Source of the DNA: an uncultured Pelagibacteraceae bacterium | Lineage (GTDB): Bacteria; Pseudomonadota; Alphaproteobacteria; Pelagibacterales; AG-422-B15 | Direction: 5' to 3' | DNA: 64,000 nucleotides | Assembly (NCBI GenBank): GCA_902554325.1 | Contig: CACDOH010000003.1 | Span: forward strand, 1 to 64,000 | Shown here: in pieces, positions 48,379 through 57,090 of the stretch | Position numbering within the stretch: position 1 is the stretch's first letter | Layout of the letters: every line of letters starts with the position of its first letter | Notes under the pieces: model-generated | Seen by the model: only the letters and a program-made list of their open reading frames with translations | Databases searched by the model: none | Told to the model about the DNA's origin: nothing | Position numbers and translations under genes: made by a program

Positions 48379-50625
48379 TCAAAAAGTATATCCTAAATTA
48401 AAAAACAGATTTCTACCTGGTAATGGATATACATTGGATAATCCATAATGAGCATCATCATGAAAAGTACTTGAAACTGCAAAATCATAGATTTGCTCAT
48501 CAAACATATTATTTACCCCAAACGATAAAATGTATGGTCCATTTATTGAACTTAATGTTGAATTGACAATATAGTAATCAGGGATTTGTGGTTCAATATT
48601 TTCCTGATCATTAGAAACATATTTTTCATCTGTATAATTAATGCTCACATTTAAATCGATATTATTATCTAACTGTCGAATATAATTTAAATTGTATGTC
48701 CATGGAGAGACCAAAGGTACTTTTCGTCCTGCTAAGCTTATTGATTGATTTGCTGTGCCATCAGAACCTAGATAATCTACTGCAGTGTTAGTCAAATAAC
48801 CATAAGTTTCATTATTATTGTAATAACGTGTTCCGAAATATTCATAAGAACCAGTGCCCATAGATAGAGTCCCACTGGTAAACTCAGCATTTACATAACC
48901 AATTGATGCTAAAAATTTATTTTTATTGTCTGGTTGTAATTCAAAATCAAAATTAATGCCCTCACGCTTGATAGGATCGAGGTTTGTATTTACAGATTGA
49001 TCGTATTGAATTTCATTTAAAGTATCAATTTCAAAGTAATTAATATTGAAGTTAATGAATTCGTTTGAGTAAATAATTCCTAGCTCAATTCCATCTGACT
49101 CCTGGTCCTTAAGTGCAAACGAACCACTCGTAGTTGCTAAGATTCTTTCATCAATATTTGGTATTCTAAAGGATTCAGAATAATTACCGTAAAGTGAAAA
49201 GTTTTTGTCTACTTTTTTTTCTATACCAAAATTCAAGGCTTGATTTGTACTGGAACTTTCAAACGTATCGTGGTCAGTTGCCTCATAGGATTGTGTAAAA
49301 CCTGATACAGTCCTATCGACCTCGTCTCTTGCGCCAAAATCAGACTCTTCAGATCTCACTCCAAATGATAAAGAAGTATCTATTTCATTTAAATATGTTG
49401 TATTTTGAAAGTACAGAGACTGAACTTTAAGATCAGCATCATAATTTTGTCCAACTGGTTCATCTTCTTTTCTATGACGTTTTGAATCGTAAAAACTGTG
49501 CGCGTGATCTAAACCAATACTTAAAATATTTGTATACGCCTCCTCAATATTTCTAGCTTCGTATCTGGCATTATAAATGTTTCCATCAATTGTTGTATTT
49601 AGGTATCTATCTCCATTATTTGCAGTTTCTTTCGTATTGCCATTGGCTGCAAGAAAGGCTTTATTATTTTTTTTCTTATACCCTATATTCAGATAGATTT
49701 TTTTTAGGCTGTCAATTTCTTGAAGAATACCTAAATTTATTCTTTCATTTTCTAAGTTTGAATAATCATCTCTTTGATCGATGTTACATGTATCCCCGTT
49801 TGAAGCGAAAGATCCGCCAATATGTTTTGCAGTCTTACTATCTTCATACCGATTGCAAAAATGATAATTATAAACAGCACCTCCTTTTACTCGAGGGCCT
49901 GGCAAATCTTGCTCTCTGTTAGAGGAAAAAATATCTAAATTAATTTTAGTTTGATCAAAACTATTTTTAACATTCAAAATAAAGTTTTCATCTGAATAAT
50001 CTGCTGCATTACGAAAGGTATCGCTTGAAAACCCAGATCCTGATAGAGAAACTACTCCTTTTTCACCAAATTGATTACTCAATGAAAAGTCAGCGCCTGT
50101 TCTATTATATGTTCCAAAGGATAGTTGACCACGATTTTGCAAAACATCATTTGTGGTAACTATATTTACTGCTCCACCAATAGCCCCAGAACCATACAAT
50201 GTTCCTGCCGAACCTCCCCTAATGATTTCAATCCTTTCAATGGAATCAATGGGTATGTTTGATAAATTTACATTAGACATATCAATATCATTCAACCGAA
50301 TACCATTAACTAAGATTAATGAATTAGATTTAGATGCTTCACCAAATCCTCTTATGTCTAATGATGAGTTCGTTCCACCGACACCATCATAGAGACGGCG
50401 TACATTAATTCCTGAATAAGTATCTAAAATTTGGGGTAAGTTTTTTCCATACTGTGTCTTTAAATCTTCTTTACTTACAATAGTTATGTTTGATCCAGAT
50501 AAACCAGATGACAACCTAGTATATTCTTCGCTGCTAGGGTTTATTAAAATCTCTGGTGTTTCAGCACTTAAATTGCCAATGAAAGTTATAAATATAAATA
50601 CAGATAGTACTAATTTTTTAGTCAT
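48379..50625 (-). CDS. TonB-dependent outer-membrane receptor, BtuB-like (cobalamin uptake)
   Basis: 748 residues from the ATG at 50625, which has a GGAGG ribosome-binding site; a longer frame from 50658 is rejected. Signal peptide about 1-20 (MTKKLVLSVFIFITFIGNLSA). The plug domain includes NLPQILDTYSGINVRRLYDG, SSLDIRGFGEAS, LILVNGIRLND and IIRGGSAGTLYGSGAIGGAVNI; a 22-strand barrel follows, ending in GRNLFFNLGYTF with terminal Phe. The gene lies directly behind a cobalamin riboswitch, so the substrate is most likely vitamin B12 or a related corrinoid. Repressed when cobalamin is abundant, if the switch works as usual. Confidence 0.93.
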   Translation of the reverse strand: MTKKLVLSVFIFITFIGNLSAETPEILINPSSEEYTRLSSGLSGSNITIVSKEDLKTQYGKNLPQILDTYSGINVRRLYDGVGGTNSSLDIRGFGEASKSNSLILVNGIRLNDIDMSNVNLSNIPIDSIERIEIIRGGSAGTLYGSGAIGGAVNIVTTNDVLQNRGQLSFGTYNRTGADFSLSNQFGEKGVVSLSGSGFSSDTFRNAADYSDENFILNVKNSFDQTKINLDIFSSNREQDLPGPRVKGGAVYNYHFCNRYEDSKTAKHIGGSFASNGDTCNIDQRDDYSNLENERINLGILQEIDSLKKIYLNIGYKKKNNKAFLAANGNTKETANNGDRYLNTTIDGNIYNARYEARNIEEAYTNILSIGLDHAHSFYDSKRHRKEDEPVGQNYDADLKVQSLYFQNTTYLNEIDTSLSFGVRSEESDFGARDEVDRTVSGFTQSYEATDHDTFESSSTNQALNFGIEKKVDKNFSLYGNYSESFRIPNIDERILATTSGSFALKDQESDGIELGIIYSNEFINFNINYFEIDTLNEIQYDQSVNTNLDPIKREGINFDFELQPDNKNKFLASIGYVNAEFTSGTLSMGTGSYEYFGTRYYNNNETYGYLTNTAVDYLGSDGTANQSISLAGRKVPLVSPWTYNLNYIRQLDNNIDLNVSINYTDEKYVSNDQENIEPQIPDYYIVNSTLSSINGPYILSFGVNNMFDEQIYDFAVSSTFHDDAHYGLSNVYPLPGRNLFFNLGYTF

Positions 50626-50700
50626 GTTTTGCCTCCAGTTTGAAGTCACCGCAAACAAATTGTGCCCAAATGATTATCCCGATCACGTGTGGATGACTAT

Positions 50701-50857
50701 GTTTTGTTGGTAGGTCTCCTGACTTCTCCGTCAAAATTTGAATACGCCTTCCCAATAAAATCAGTGGCATCTGTATTCAAACTCTGGAGTTACAGTTGCG
50801 GGTACAGCTAAGGATTTAAACCTTATTCCCTGTTATTCACTTTACGTGAACCAACGG
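50701..50857 (-). ncRNA. Cobalamin (AdoCbl) riboswitch
   Basis: Read on the minus strand the conserved blocks occur in order: a GGTTCACG leader stem, AACAGGGAATAAGG, AATCCTTAGCTGTACCCGCAACTGTAA, the B12-box-like GCCACTG...GGGAAGGC (50745-50768) and GTCAGGAGACCTACC. These are the hallmarks of the cobalamin riboswitch family. The leader continues about 75 nt to the receptor start codon; a regulatory stem that hides the GGAGG site is likely but was not folded. It controls the TonB receptor and probably the DUF6580 gene. This fills most of the 273-bp gap between the receptor and the divergent phosphomutase gene. Confidence 0.93.
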
Positions 50858-50898
50858 TATAAATATGTTATATTCTTTAAAAATACGCAACACTTAAA

Positions 50899-52413
50899 AT
50901 GGAAATATTTAAATCACAATCAGGCCTCAGTTTTGACTTTGATGAAGAACATGAAGCTGCAAATATTTCGCCCTATGGATTTAGAGAATATGATGCCAGG
51001 TGGCTCTATCCAGATCAGATAAATAAAAAAGGCCTTGAGGTTTTTGGTTACGGTTTAGGCCAATATATATCTGATATAAAAGGGAGTGGGTCATCAATCG
51101 TTGTTGGTCATGATTATAGGTCATACAGCGAAGAGGTAAAATATCATGTTGTAAAAGGTTTGTTGTCCTCAGGTTTAAAAGTAATGGATGTCGGACTTTC
51201 AGTGTCACCCATGGTTTATTTTGCTCAACACCATTTAAATACTGACAGTTTAGCCATGATCACTGCAAGTCATAATGAAAATGGCTGGACCGGCATTAAA
51301 TGCGGTATTGAAAAATCACTTACCTTTGGGCCTGAAGAAGTGAAATCAATTAAAAAAATTGTTAATAACAATCATAACGTTACGATGGAAAATAATGGGG
51401 AGTATCAATTTATTCCTGGGGTGAAGGATAAATACATTGAATACCTTGCTTCAGATGTAAAAATTAATAAAGGAATTAAAGTTGTAGTTGCATGTGGTAA
51501 TGGAACTGCTGGAGCTTTTGCACCAGAATTATTGAAACGTTTGGGCTGTGAAGTGATTGAGTTACACTGTGATTTAGATTTTAAATTTCCACACTATAAC
51601 CCAAACCCTGAAGACCTAGTAATGCTTAAGGATTTATCAGAAAATGTTATTAAGCATAATGCTGATGTAGGCTTTGCTTTTGACGGTGATGGTGACAGGC
51701 TTGGTGTAGTAGATGATAAAGGGGAAGAAATATTTTCCGATAAAATAGGTTTATTACTATCTGAGTTTTTGTCAGATGGTTATCCAGGATCAAAGTTTGT
51801 AATCGATGTTAAATCTACAGGACTTTATTTTGAAAGTTCAATACTTAAGAAAAATAATTGCACAGTCGATATGTGGAAAACAGGACATTCTCATATAAAA
51901 AGAAGGGTTAAAGAAATTAGCGCGCTGTGTGGTTTTGAAAAAAGTGGTCATTTTTTTATTAACGAGCCATTGGGATTAGGTTTTGATGATGGATTAAAAT
52001 CTGCATGTTTAATGCTTCAATATTTAAGTAATGGCATAACTAAAAAACTATCAGTTAAGAAATTGGAAATTAAAAAGACTTTTCAGTCACCAACGATGGC
52101 CCCTTTCTGCGAAGATGGTGAAAAGTATCAAGTTGTAGACTCAATTATAAAAAAAATCACAGAGACAGAAGAAAAGGGGGGGAAGGTTGGAAATCAGAAT
52201 ATTGAGAAAATAACGACAATCAATGGTATTCGGTTTGAACTTTCAAATGGGTCCTGGGGACTGGTCAGGGCCTCTTCTAATAAACCATCTTTGGTCATTG
52301 TTATTGAAAGCTTTGATTCTGATAATGAAGTTGAGTTAATCTTTAATTATATAAATGCACTTCTCGATCAGACAGGTAAAGTTGGTGAATATGATCAGAA
52401 ATTAACTGGTTAA
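50899..52413 (+). CDS. Phosphomannomutase/phosphoglucomutase
   Basis: Alpha-D-phosphohexomutase of 504 residues (ManB/AlgC type) interconverting hexose 1- and 6-phosphates for LPS and exopolysaccharide precursors. Substrate loop FREYDARWL, catalytic phosphoserine in ITASHNENGWTGIK, magnesium site FAFDGDGDRLG, sugar-binding FEKSGHFFINEP and the C-terminal phosphate-binding SNGSWGLVRASSNKP define it. It is about 40 residues longer than AlgC. Its 3' end overlaps the convergent TauE gene by 12 bp. Confidence 0.92.
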   Translation: MEIFKSQSGLSFDFDEEHEAANISPYGFREYDARWLYPDQINKKGLEVFGYGLGQYISDIKGSGSSIVVGHDYRSYSEEVKYHVVKGLLSSGLKVMDVGLSVSPMVYFAQHHLNTDSLAMITASHNENGWTGIKCGIEKSLTFGPEEVKSIKKIVNNNHNVTMENNGEYQFIPGVKDKYIEYLASDVKINKGIKVVVACGNGTAGAFAPELLKRLGCEVIELHCDLDFKFPHYNPNPEDLVMLKDLSENVIKHNADVGFAFDGDGDRLGVVDDKGEEIFSDKIGLLLSEFLSDGYPGSKFVIDVKSTGLYFESSILKKNNCTVDMWKTGHSHIKRRVKEISALCGFEKSGHFFINEPLGLGFDDGLKSACLMLQYLSNGITKKLSVKKLEIKKTFQSPTMAPFCEDGEKYQVVDSIIKKITETEEKGGKVGNQNIEKITTINGIRFELSNGSWGLVRASSNKPSLVIVIESFDSDNEVELIFNYINALLDQTGKVGEYDQKLTG

Positions 52414-53253
52414 TGATAACCATTCCAGATAGAACCGAATCGACATAAACAAGATAAATATTCCAAAGAGAAGATTTAACTTACTTTTAGATAAATAGTG
52501 AGCAAACCTAACTCCAATCGGTGCGCCAATTATTGTAATAGGTGTAATTAATATAAGTCCTACAAGGCTTACATAGCCAAAGGATAATGGCAAATCGACA
52601 TTGTTTTGTAAGCCAGCAATCATAAATCCTATTGTTCCAGGTACAGCAACAATAGTTCCAATTCCAGCTGCTGTTCCGATCGCTTTATGTATTTCAAAAT
52701 TATATAGTTTAAGTATAGGGATACTTATTGACCCGCCACCTACTCCAATGATCACTGAAAGGAATCCAATAACTGAACCGAATCCATGACCAGTCATATT
52801 TTTAGGAAAAGAAGACGATAATCTCCATTTATCTTGCCAGAAAAAAAACTGCGCAGCGACAAACAGTAATATTATTGAGTAAATCAAAATTAGTGTGCTT
52901 CCCTCTAGATAAGACACTGCAATAGAGCCACAAGTAACACCCACAATTATTGAAACAAATATAAACTTTAAGAAATCTATATTTACGAAATTCTTCCTAG
53001 CATGGCTTACTGCAGAAATAATTGATATTGGGACGATATTTGCAAGTGATGTTCCAACTGCTAAGTGCATTCTTATACTTTCATCTACCTCAGCCAGAGT
53101 AAAAATATAATATAGCGCGGGCACTACAACGACGCCTCCTCCAATGCCAAAAAGACCTGCTATAAAACCAGCAAAAATGCCTGTACCGATCAATAAAGAA
53201 ATAGAAAAGAGCAAGTCGCCTGAAGCGACATTGCTAAAAATTGTACTGAACAC
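52402..53253 (-). CDS. TauE/SafE family membrane permease
   Basis: 283 residues with about eight transmembrane helices in two related halves. The first opens with GIFAGFIAGLFGIGGGVVVVPAL and the second with VIGFLSVIIGVGGGSISIPIL, the internally repeated glycine-rich motif of the TauE/SafE (DUF81) family. Members export sulfite, sulfoacetate or other small organic anions; the substrate here is unknown. It lies 10 bp downstream of an acyl-CoA dehydrogenase gene on the same strand and may be cotranscribed. Confidence 0.88.
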   Translation of the reverse strand: MFSTIFSNVASGDLLFSISLLIGTGIFAGFIAGLFGIGGGVVVVPALYYIFTLAEVDESIRMHLAVGTSLANIVPISIISAVSHARKNFVNIDFLKFIFVSIIVGVTCGSIAVSYLEGSTLILIYSIILLFVAAQFFFWQDKWRLSSSFPKNMTGHGFGSVIGFLSVIIGVGGGSISIPILKLYNFEIHKAIGTAAGIGTIVAVPGTIGFMIAGLQNNVDLPLSFGYVSLVGLILITPITIIGAPIGVRFAHYLSKSKLNLLFGIFILFMSIRFYLEWLSLTS

Positions 53254-53263
53254 TTAACTGATA

Positions 53264-54547
53264 TTAGTTTTTACCAGACGGCAACTCATTGAAAGGCAGT
53301 TTTTTATCTGACCTTTCATCCTGCGGCAAACCTAAAACTCTTTCTGCAATAATATTTCTTAAAACCTCATCGGTACCACCAGCAATTCTCATGGCAGCAG
53401 AGAAAAAATAACCATTTTGGAATAAGTTTTTAAGAATTGGATTTTGATCTTGGTGAACCATGCCTGACATGTCCATTAAATCCAGAGCATAAGAAGATAC
53501 ATCTTGCATTTTCGATGCTGTAACTAGTTTACTTATTGAGAGCTCTGGTCCTGGCGTTTGACCTTTTGACAGTGCCGTCATACTTCTATATTTAGTATAT
53601 TGCAAACCACGCGACTGAATATACCAGTCAGCCATTTTTTGTCTTACTTCACTATTTTTAACAGCAAGGCCATCTTCAACTTCAATTTCTTTGGAGGCTT
53701 CAAAAATTTGATCGAAATCCAAACCTGGAGGATCCCCTACCGCTAATCTTTCATTCATTAAAGTAGTAAGTGATACTTTCCAACCATCACCCTCTGCACC
53801 AATTCTTTGACTGTCAGGTATGCGGACGTCATTGAAAAACACTTCATTGAAATTAGCTGAACCAGAGATCTGTTTAATAGGTTTAGCTTCAATACCTGGT
53901 GTTTTCATATCAACATAGAAATATGTAAGCCCTTTATGTTTTAGGGCGGTAGGGTCAGATCGGGCAACAATCATTCCATAATCGGCAAAATGAGCTCCTG
54001 AAGTCCATACCTTTTGACCATTTAGTACCCATTCATCACCGTCTTTTTCAGCCTTCATTCTGATACCAGCTAAATCTGATCCAGCTGAAGGTTCAGAAAA
54101 TAATTGGCACCAAATTTCTTCGCCTGTAATCATTTTTGGTAGGAATCTTTTTTTATCTTCATCTTTGCCCCAAGCCATCATAGTTGGCCCAAGCATGCCT
54201 ATTCCAATTTCAAAATATCCTGAATGAACAAAATAGTCGTGTTCTTCTTGAGCGTATATAACTTGCTCTATAGGCGTTCCTCCGTAACCTCCAAATTCCT
54301 TTGGCCATAGTATAGCAGCAAATCCAGCATCAGCCTTTTTTCTTTGCCATTCTTTAGCATTGTCTAGCGCTACCTTTGCAGCATCTTCACCTTTTACAGT
54401 TTCTGGTGCTCCAGCGCTTGAAATAGAAGATCCTGAGTCGCCCTTTGGCTTTGCAGCTAGAGTAGATCTTTTTTCTGCATTTGCTTCTAGAAAAGATCTT
54501 ACTTTTTTTCTAAATTCAGCTTCTTGAGGTGTATCGTTAAAATCCAT
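53264..54547 (-). CDS. Acyl-CoA dehydrogenase, catalytic subunit (pair 2)
   Basis: 427 residues with a charged and Gly/Ser-rich insertion near the N-terminus (about residues 25-55, KPKGDSGSSISSAGAPE) not seen in pair 1. Core motifs: WCQLFSEPSAGSDLAGIRM, VWTSGAHFADYGMIVARS, and the probable helix-G Glu in TTLMNERLAVGD; the C-terminal AGGTDEVLRNIIAERVLGL has Gly where MCAD has its base. It abuts the Glu-lacking partner gene (2 bp apart), forming the second heteromeric pair of this window. Confidence 0.88.
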   Translation of the reverse strand: MDFNDTPQEAEFRKKVRSFLEANAEKRSTLAAKPKGDSGSSISSAGAPETVKGEDAAKVALDNAKEWQRKKADAGFAAILWPKEFGGYGGTPIEQVIYAQEEHDYFVHSGYFEIGIGMLGPTMMAWGKDEDKKRFLPKMITGEEIWCQLFSEPSAGSDLAGIRMKAEKDGDEWVLNGQKVWTSGAHFADYGMIVARSDPTALKHKGLTYFYVDMKTPGIEAKPIKQISGSANFNEVFFNDVRIPDSQRIGAEGDGWKVSLTTLMNERLAVGDPPGLDFDQIFEASKEIEVEDGLAVKNSEVRQKMADWYIQSRGLQYTKYRSMTALSKGQTPGPELSISKLVTASKMQDVSSYALDLMDMSGMVHQDQNPILKNLFQNGYFFSAAMRIAGGTDEVLRNIIAERVLGLPQDERSDKKLPFNELPSGKN

Positions 54548-54549
54548 TC

Positions 54550-55680
54550 TTAAACTATATTCCTTTTTTCAAGATTTGAAATTAAATTTTCTTTCCACTG
54601 ACGAATACTGCCAATATTTAAAGAAAGTAGTTTCGATCTTCGATAAAACAAGTGGCAGTCATATTCCCAAGTAAAACCAACACCTCCATGTATTTGAATA
54701 TTTTCCTGAGACGCGTAATTGTAAGCTTCTGAGGCACTCACCCTTGCACCAGCAGCAGCAATTGGCAATTCATTTGAATCTGTGCTTAGTGCCCAGGCAC
54801 CATAATAAGCATTAGATCTTGCTAATTCAATTTTGACATACATGTCCGCCATCTTATGCTTTAAAGCTTGAAACGCACCTATCTGCTTTCCAAAAGCGAA
54901 TCGCTCAAGTGAATATTTTTTTGCTTCATCAAGTGAGACCTGTGCCCCACCCACTTGCTCGAAAGAAAATAAAACAGCTGCTCTATTAAAAATATTATCA
55001 ATCATCTCCCAACCACTTCCTTCATCACCGAGTCTTTCACATGCAACATTTTCTAAATCTACTGTGCAAGCAGGTCTCGTGGGATCGATGGTGTCTAAGT
55101 TTGAAATACTTACACCTGGGTCGTTTCTATCAATAATAAAAAGAGAGAGAGAATTATAATTTGAATTACTATCAGAATTTGCTGCAACAATGATATAGTC
55201 TGCTGACTCTCCATCAGAAACGGGATTTTTAGATCCGTTTAATTTACCTGTTGCATGCTGTGTATTTATATTGCTTGGTTTTGGTTTCCCATTAGTTTCT
55301 GATAAAGCAAATGTCCCAATTTTTTCACCAGATGCAATGTGTGGTAAATATTTTTTCTTTTGTTCATCCGTACCATACGATTTTAAAAATTCAGCAAAAA
55401 TATATATCGAAGAAGAAAATGGTGTGGGCGCAAGAGCTCTGCCTAGCTCTTCAGCTATTACACATAATTCCAACATACCTAGACCAAGTCCTCCATATTC
55501 TTCTGGTATTGCGGTACCAGTCCAACCTAATTCGGAAATTTGAGACCAAAGATCAGAATCATAGTTTTTCTGATTATCTTCTAAGATACTTCTTACAGAC
55601 TTACGGTCGCATTTATCTTGTAAAAACTTTCTAGCTTGATCGCGCAAAAGCTTTTGATCATCTGAAAAGTCAAAATTCAT
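54550..55680 (-). CDS. Acyl-CoA dehydrogenase, catalytic-Glu-lacking partner subunit (pair 2)
   Basis: 376 residues: N-terminal FDFSDDQKLLRDQARKFLQ, WTGTAIPEEYGGLGLGML, middle domain with TFALSETNGKPKPSN in place of the usual EPxxGSD loop, and C-terminal FGKQIGAFQALKHKMADMYV plus QIHGGVGFTWEYDCHLFYRRS. The helix-G region NIFNRAAVLFSFEQVGGAQ has no Glu at the catalytic place. As in FadE-type alpha2beta2 enzymes, it likely serves as structural and FAD-binding partner of the next gene. The start lies 5 bp after the rpoZ stop, an unusual neighbour. Confidence 0.86.
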   Translation of the reverse strand: MNFDFSDDQKLLRDQARKFLQDKCDRKSVRSILEDNQKNYDSDLWSQISELGWTGTAIPEEYGGLGLGMLELCVIAEELGRALAPTPFSSSIYIFAEFLKSYGTDEQKKKYLPHIASGEKIGTFALSETNGKPKPSNINTQHATGKLNGSKNPVSDGESADYIIVAANSDSNSNYNSLSLFIIDRNDPGVSISNLDTIDPTRPACTVDLENVACERLGDEGSGWEMIDNIFNRAAVLFSFEQVGGAQVSLDEAKKYSLERFAFGKQIGAFQALKHKMADMYVKIELARSNAYYGAWALSTDSNELPIAAAGARVSASEAYNYASQENIQIHGGVGFTWEYDCHLFYRRSKLLSLNIGSIRQWKENLISNLEKRNIV

Positions 55681-55685
55681 GGTAG

Positions 55686-56402
55686 TTATTCTTTAGGAGT
55701 ATTGTCTTCTTCAATGTCAGATGTAACTTCTTCAATGTCAGATGTAACTTCAGGCAACTCTTCGACATTAATAACTTCATCTTCATTTGTATCTTCTAGC
55801 TGATCACTCGTAACAAAACTTTCTTCTTCAGAAGATTGGTTTTCCTCAATTGGATCAAATGTAGTTTGATCAGTTGTTTCCTCATGAGCTGTTTCAACAC
55901 TTCCCGCAATTGGAGCTTCAACTTCTGATGTATCTAATACATCCTGAGTGTCATCAGGATCTGGAGATTCATTTATATTATCTGAACTCATAGGAACGGC
56001 TTCTAAATCACTTACCGTATCTTCAATTGGCTTAGCTCTCGTTTCAACTCTAGGCGATCTTGCTGTAAATTTGCGTGTTGCAGACTTTTCCATTTCAGAT
56101 TTTGACAATCCACCCTGATACATCTGTCTAAACGTATCATTATCTACTTCCTCTAATTCCTCTTCTTCTTCATAATCTGGAATTTGTCTTAGTTTAGAAA
56201 CAATACTTTCTTTTAGCTCTTCGGCTGTAATCTTAGATTCACTGATTTCTCTGAGCGCTATTACAGGCTTCTTGTCGTTTTCAGGGTCAACAGCGGGAGT
56301 AGCTCCTCTACCCAATTGAACTGCTCTTTCTTTAGCAAGAATAACCAAATCATACTGATTATTAATAAGCTTTATGCAATCCTCAACGGTAATACGAGCC
56401 AT
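55686..56402 (-). CDS. rpoZ: RNA polymerase omega subunit with long acidic C-terminal extension
   Basis: Residues 1 to about 75 are a normal alphaproteobacterial omega: MARITVEDCIKLINNQYDL, LAKERAVQLGRGATPAV and KKPVIALREISESKIT. Omega helps assemble and stabilise the polymerase and in many bacteria forms part of a ppGpp site. The protein then continues to 238 residues, about twice the usual alphaproteobacterial length, with a low-complexity tail rich in Glu, Asp, Ser and Thr, predicted disordered. The end carries a perfect 7-residue duplication VTSDIEE. A basic patch (KSATRKFTARSPRVETRAK, about 106-124) separates omega from the acidic tail. It starts after a 59-bp gap divergent from the DUF1289 gene. 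Confidence 0.9.
   Translation of the reverse strand: MARITVEDCIKLINNQYDLVILAKERAVQLGRGATPAVDPENDKKPVIALREISESKITAEELKESIVSKLRQIPDYEEEEELEEVDNDTFRQMYQGGLSKSEMEKSATRKFTARSPRVETRAKPIEDTVSDLEAVPMSSDNINESPDPDDTQDVLDTSEVEAPIAGSVETAHEETTDQTTFDPIEENQSSEEESFVTSDQLEDTNEDEVINVEELPEVTSDIEEVTSDIEEDNTPKE
55706..55747 (-). repeat. Perfect 21-bp tandem duplication in the rpoZ tail
   Basis: Two identical, adjacent 21-bp units (55706-55726 and 55727-55747), in frame, encoding VTSDIEE twice. A recent duplication or replication slippage in the acidic tail; copy number may vary between strains. Confidence 0.95.
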
Positions 56403-56461
56403 ATAATTATTTGAAATTGAAGTTGCTTTTTATTGTAATATATAAATAAATCAAGCTTTAT

Positions 56462-56668
56462 ATGATTAAAAAAGAAATATGTGTAGATAGTCCATGCGTC
56501 AAAATATGTAAGTATAATGAGGCTTTTATGGACGGCAAGGTCTGTATTGGGTGCTTTAGAGAGCAGTTTGAAATCACTAATTGGCTAAGAATGCACGATG
56601 AAGAAAAAGCCTTAGCACTAAAAGATGCTAATGAAAGAAGAGAGGAATTTAAGAAATTTGATGCTTGA
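56462..56668 (+). CDS. DUF1289 domain protein
   Basis: 68-residue protein with the DUF1289 pattern DSPCVKICKYNEAFMDGKVCIGCFR: four cysteines that likely bind zinc or an iron-sulfur cluster. The rest is a short charged helix (EITNWLRMHDEEKALALKDAN). Function unknown; common in Proteobacteria. The next gene starts inside its last codons. Confidence 0.88.
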   Translation: MIKKEICVDSPCVKICKYNEAFMDGKVCIGCFREQFEITNWLRMHDEEKALALKDANERREEFKKFDA

Positions 56669-57086
56669 TATTAGTTGGACTTGTAAAGCAACATGGAAGA
56701 CTGCAAGCTATAATACTTTGTGGTGTCTTCTTGGATGCAGTATTGGAGACTTTGGCACAATATTTTATTTTCAAATGATAGATCATTCCTTGTCAATTTA
56801 TCTTGTGATGCTAATTGCCATATTCAACGGACTTGTAACAAGTATTTTGCTAGAGACTTTTATTTTGATGAAAAGTTTTCCATTTTCTGAAGCTTTGAAT
56901 ATCGCTTTTAAAATGAGCTTCATTAGCATGGTAGCAATGGAGATTTCAATGAATTTAACAGATCTTATTTTTGCAGGTGGTGTGTTAACCATTACTATTA
57001 TTCCTTTCATGCTCTTAGCAGGATTTGTCACCCCGCTGCCCTATAATTACTATAGGCTTAAAAAATACAATGAATCATGTCACTGA
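56661..57086 (+). CDS. DUF4396-like membrane protein
   Basis: 141 residues from the ATG at 56661 (MLDISWTCKATWKTAS), overlapping the DUF1289 gene by 8 bp; an earlier in-frame ATG at 56625 would overlap far more and is less likely. Motifs WCLLGCSIGDFGTIFYF and AMEISMNLTDLIF match the DUF4396 pattern. Four hydrophobic helices; two conserved Cys in helix 1. Function unknown. Translational coupling to DUF1289 suggests joint expression. Confidence 0.78.
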   Translation: MLDISWTCKATWKTASYNTLWCLLGCSIGDFGTIFYFQMIDHSLSIYLVMLIAIFNGLVTSILLETFILMKSFPFSEALNIAFKMSFISMVAMEISMNLTDLIFAGGVLTITIIPFMLLAGFVTPLPYNYYRLKKYNESCH

Positions 57087-57090
57087 GTAA

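Noticed and set aside
50626-50658. Longer start for the TonB receptor
   Set aside because: The ATG at 50625 has a GGAGG site and begins a clean signal peptide; the extension would place residues before it.
56625-56660. Earlier ATG for the DUF4396 protein
   Set aside because: It would overlap DUF1289 by 44 bp and adds a charged stretch before the family start.
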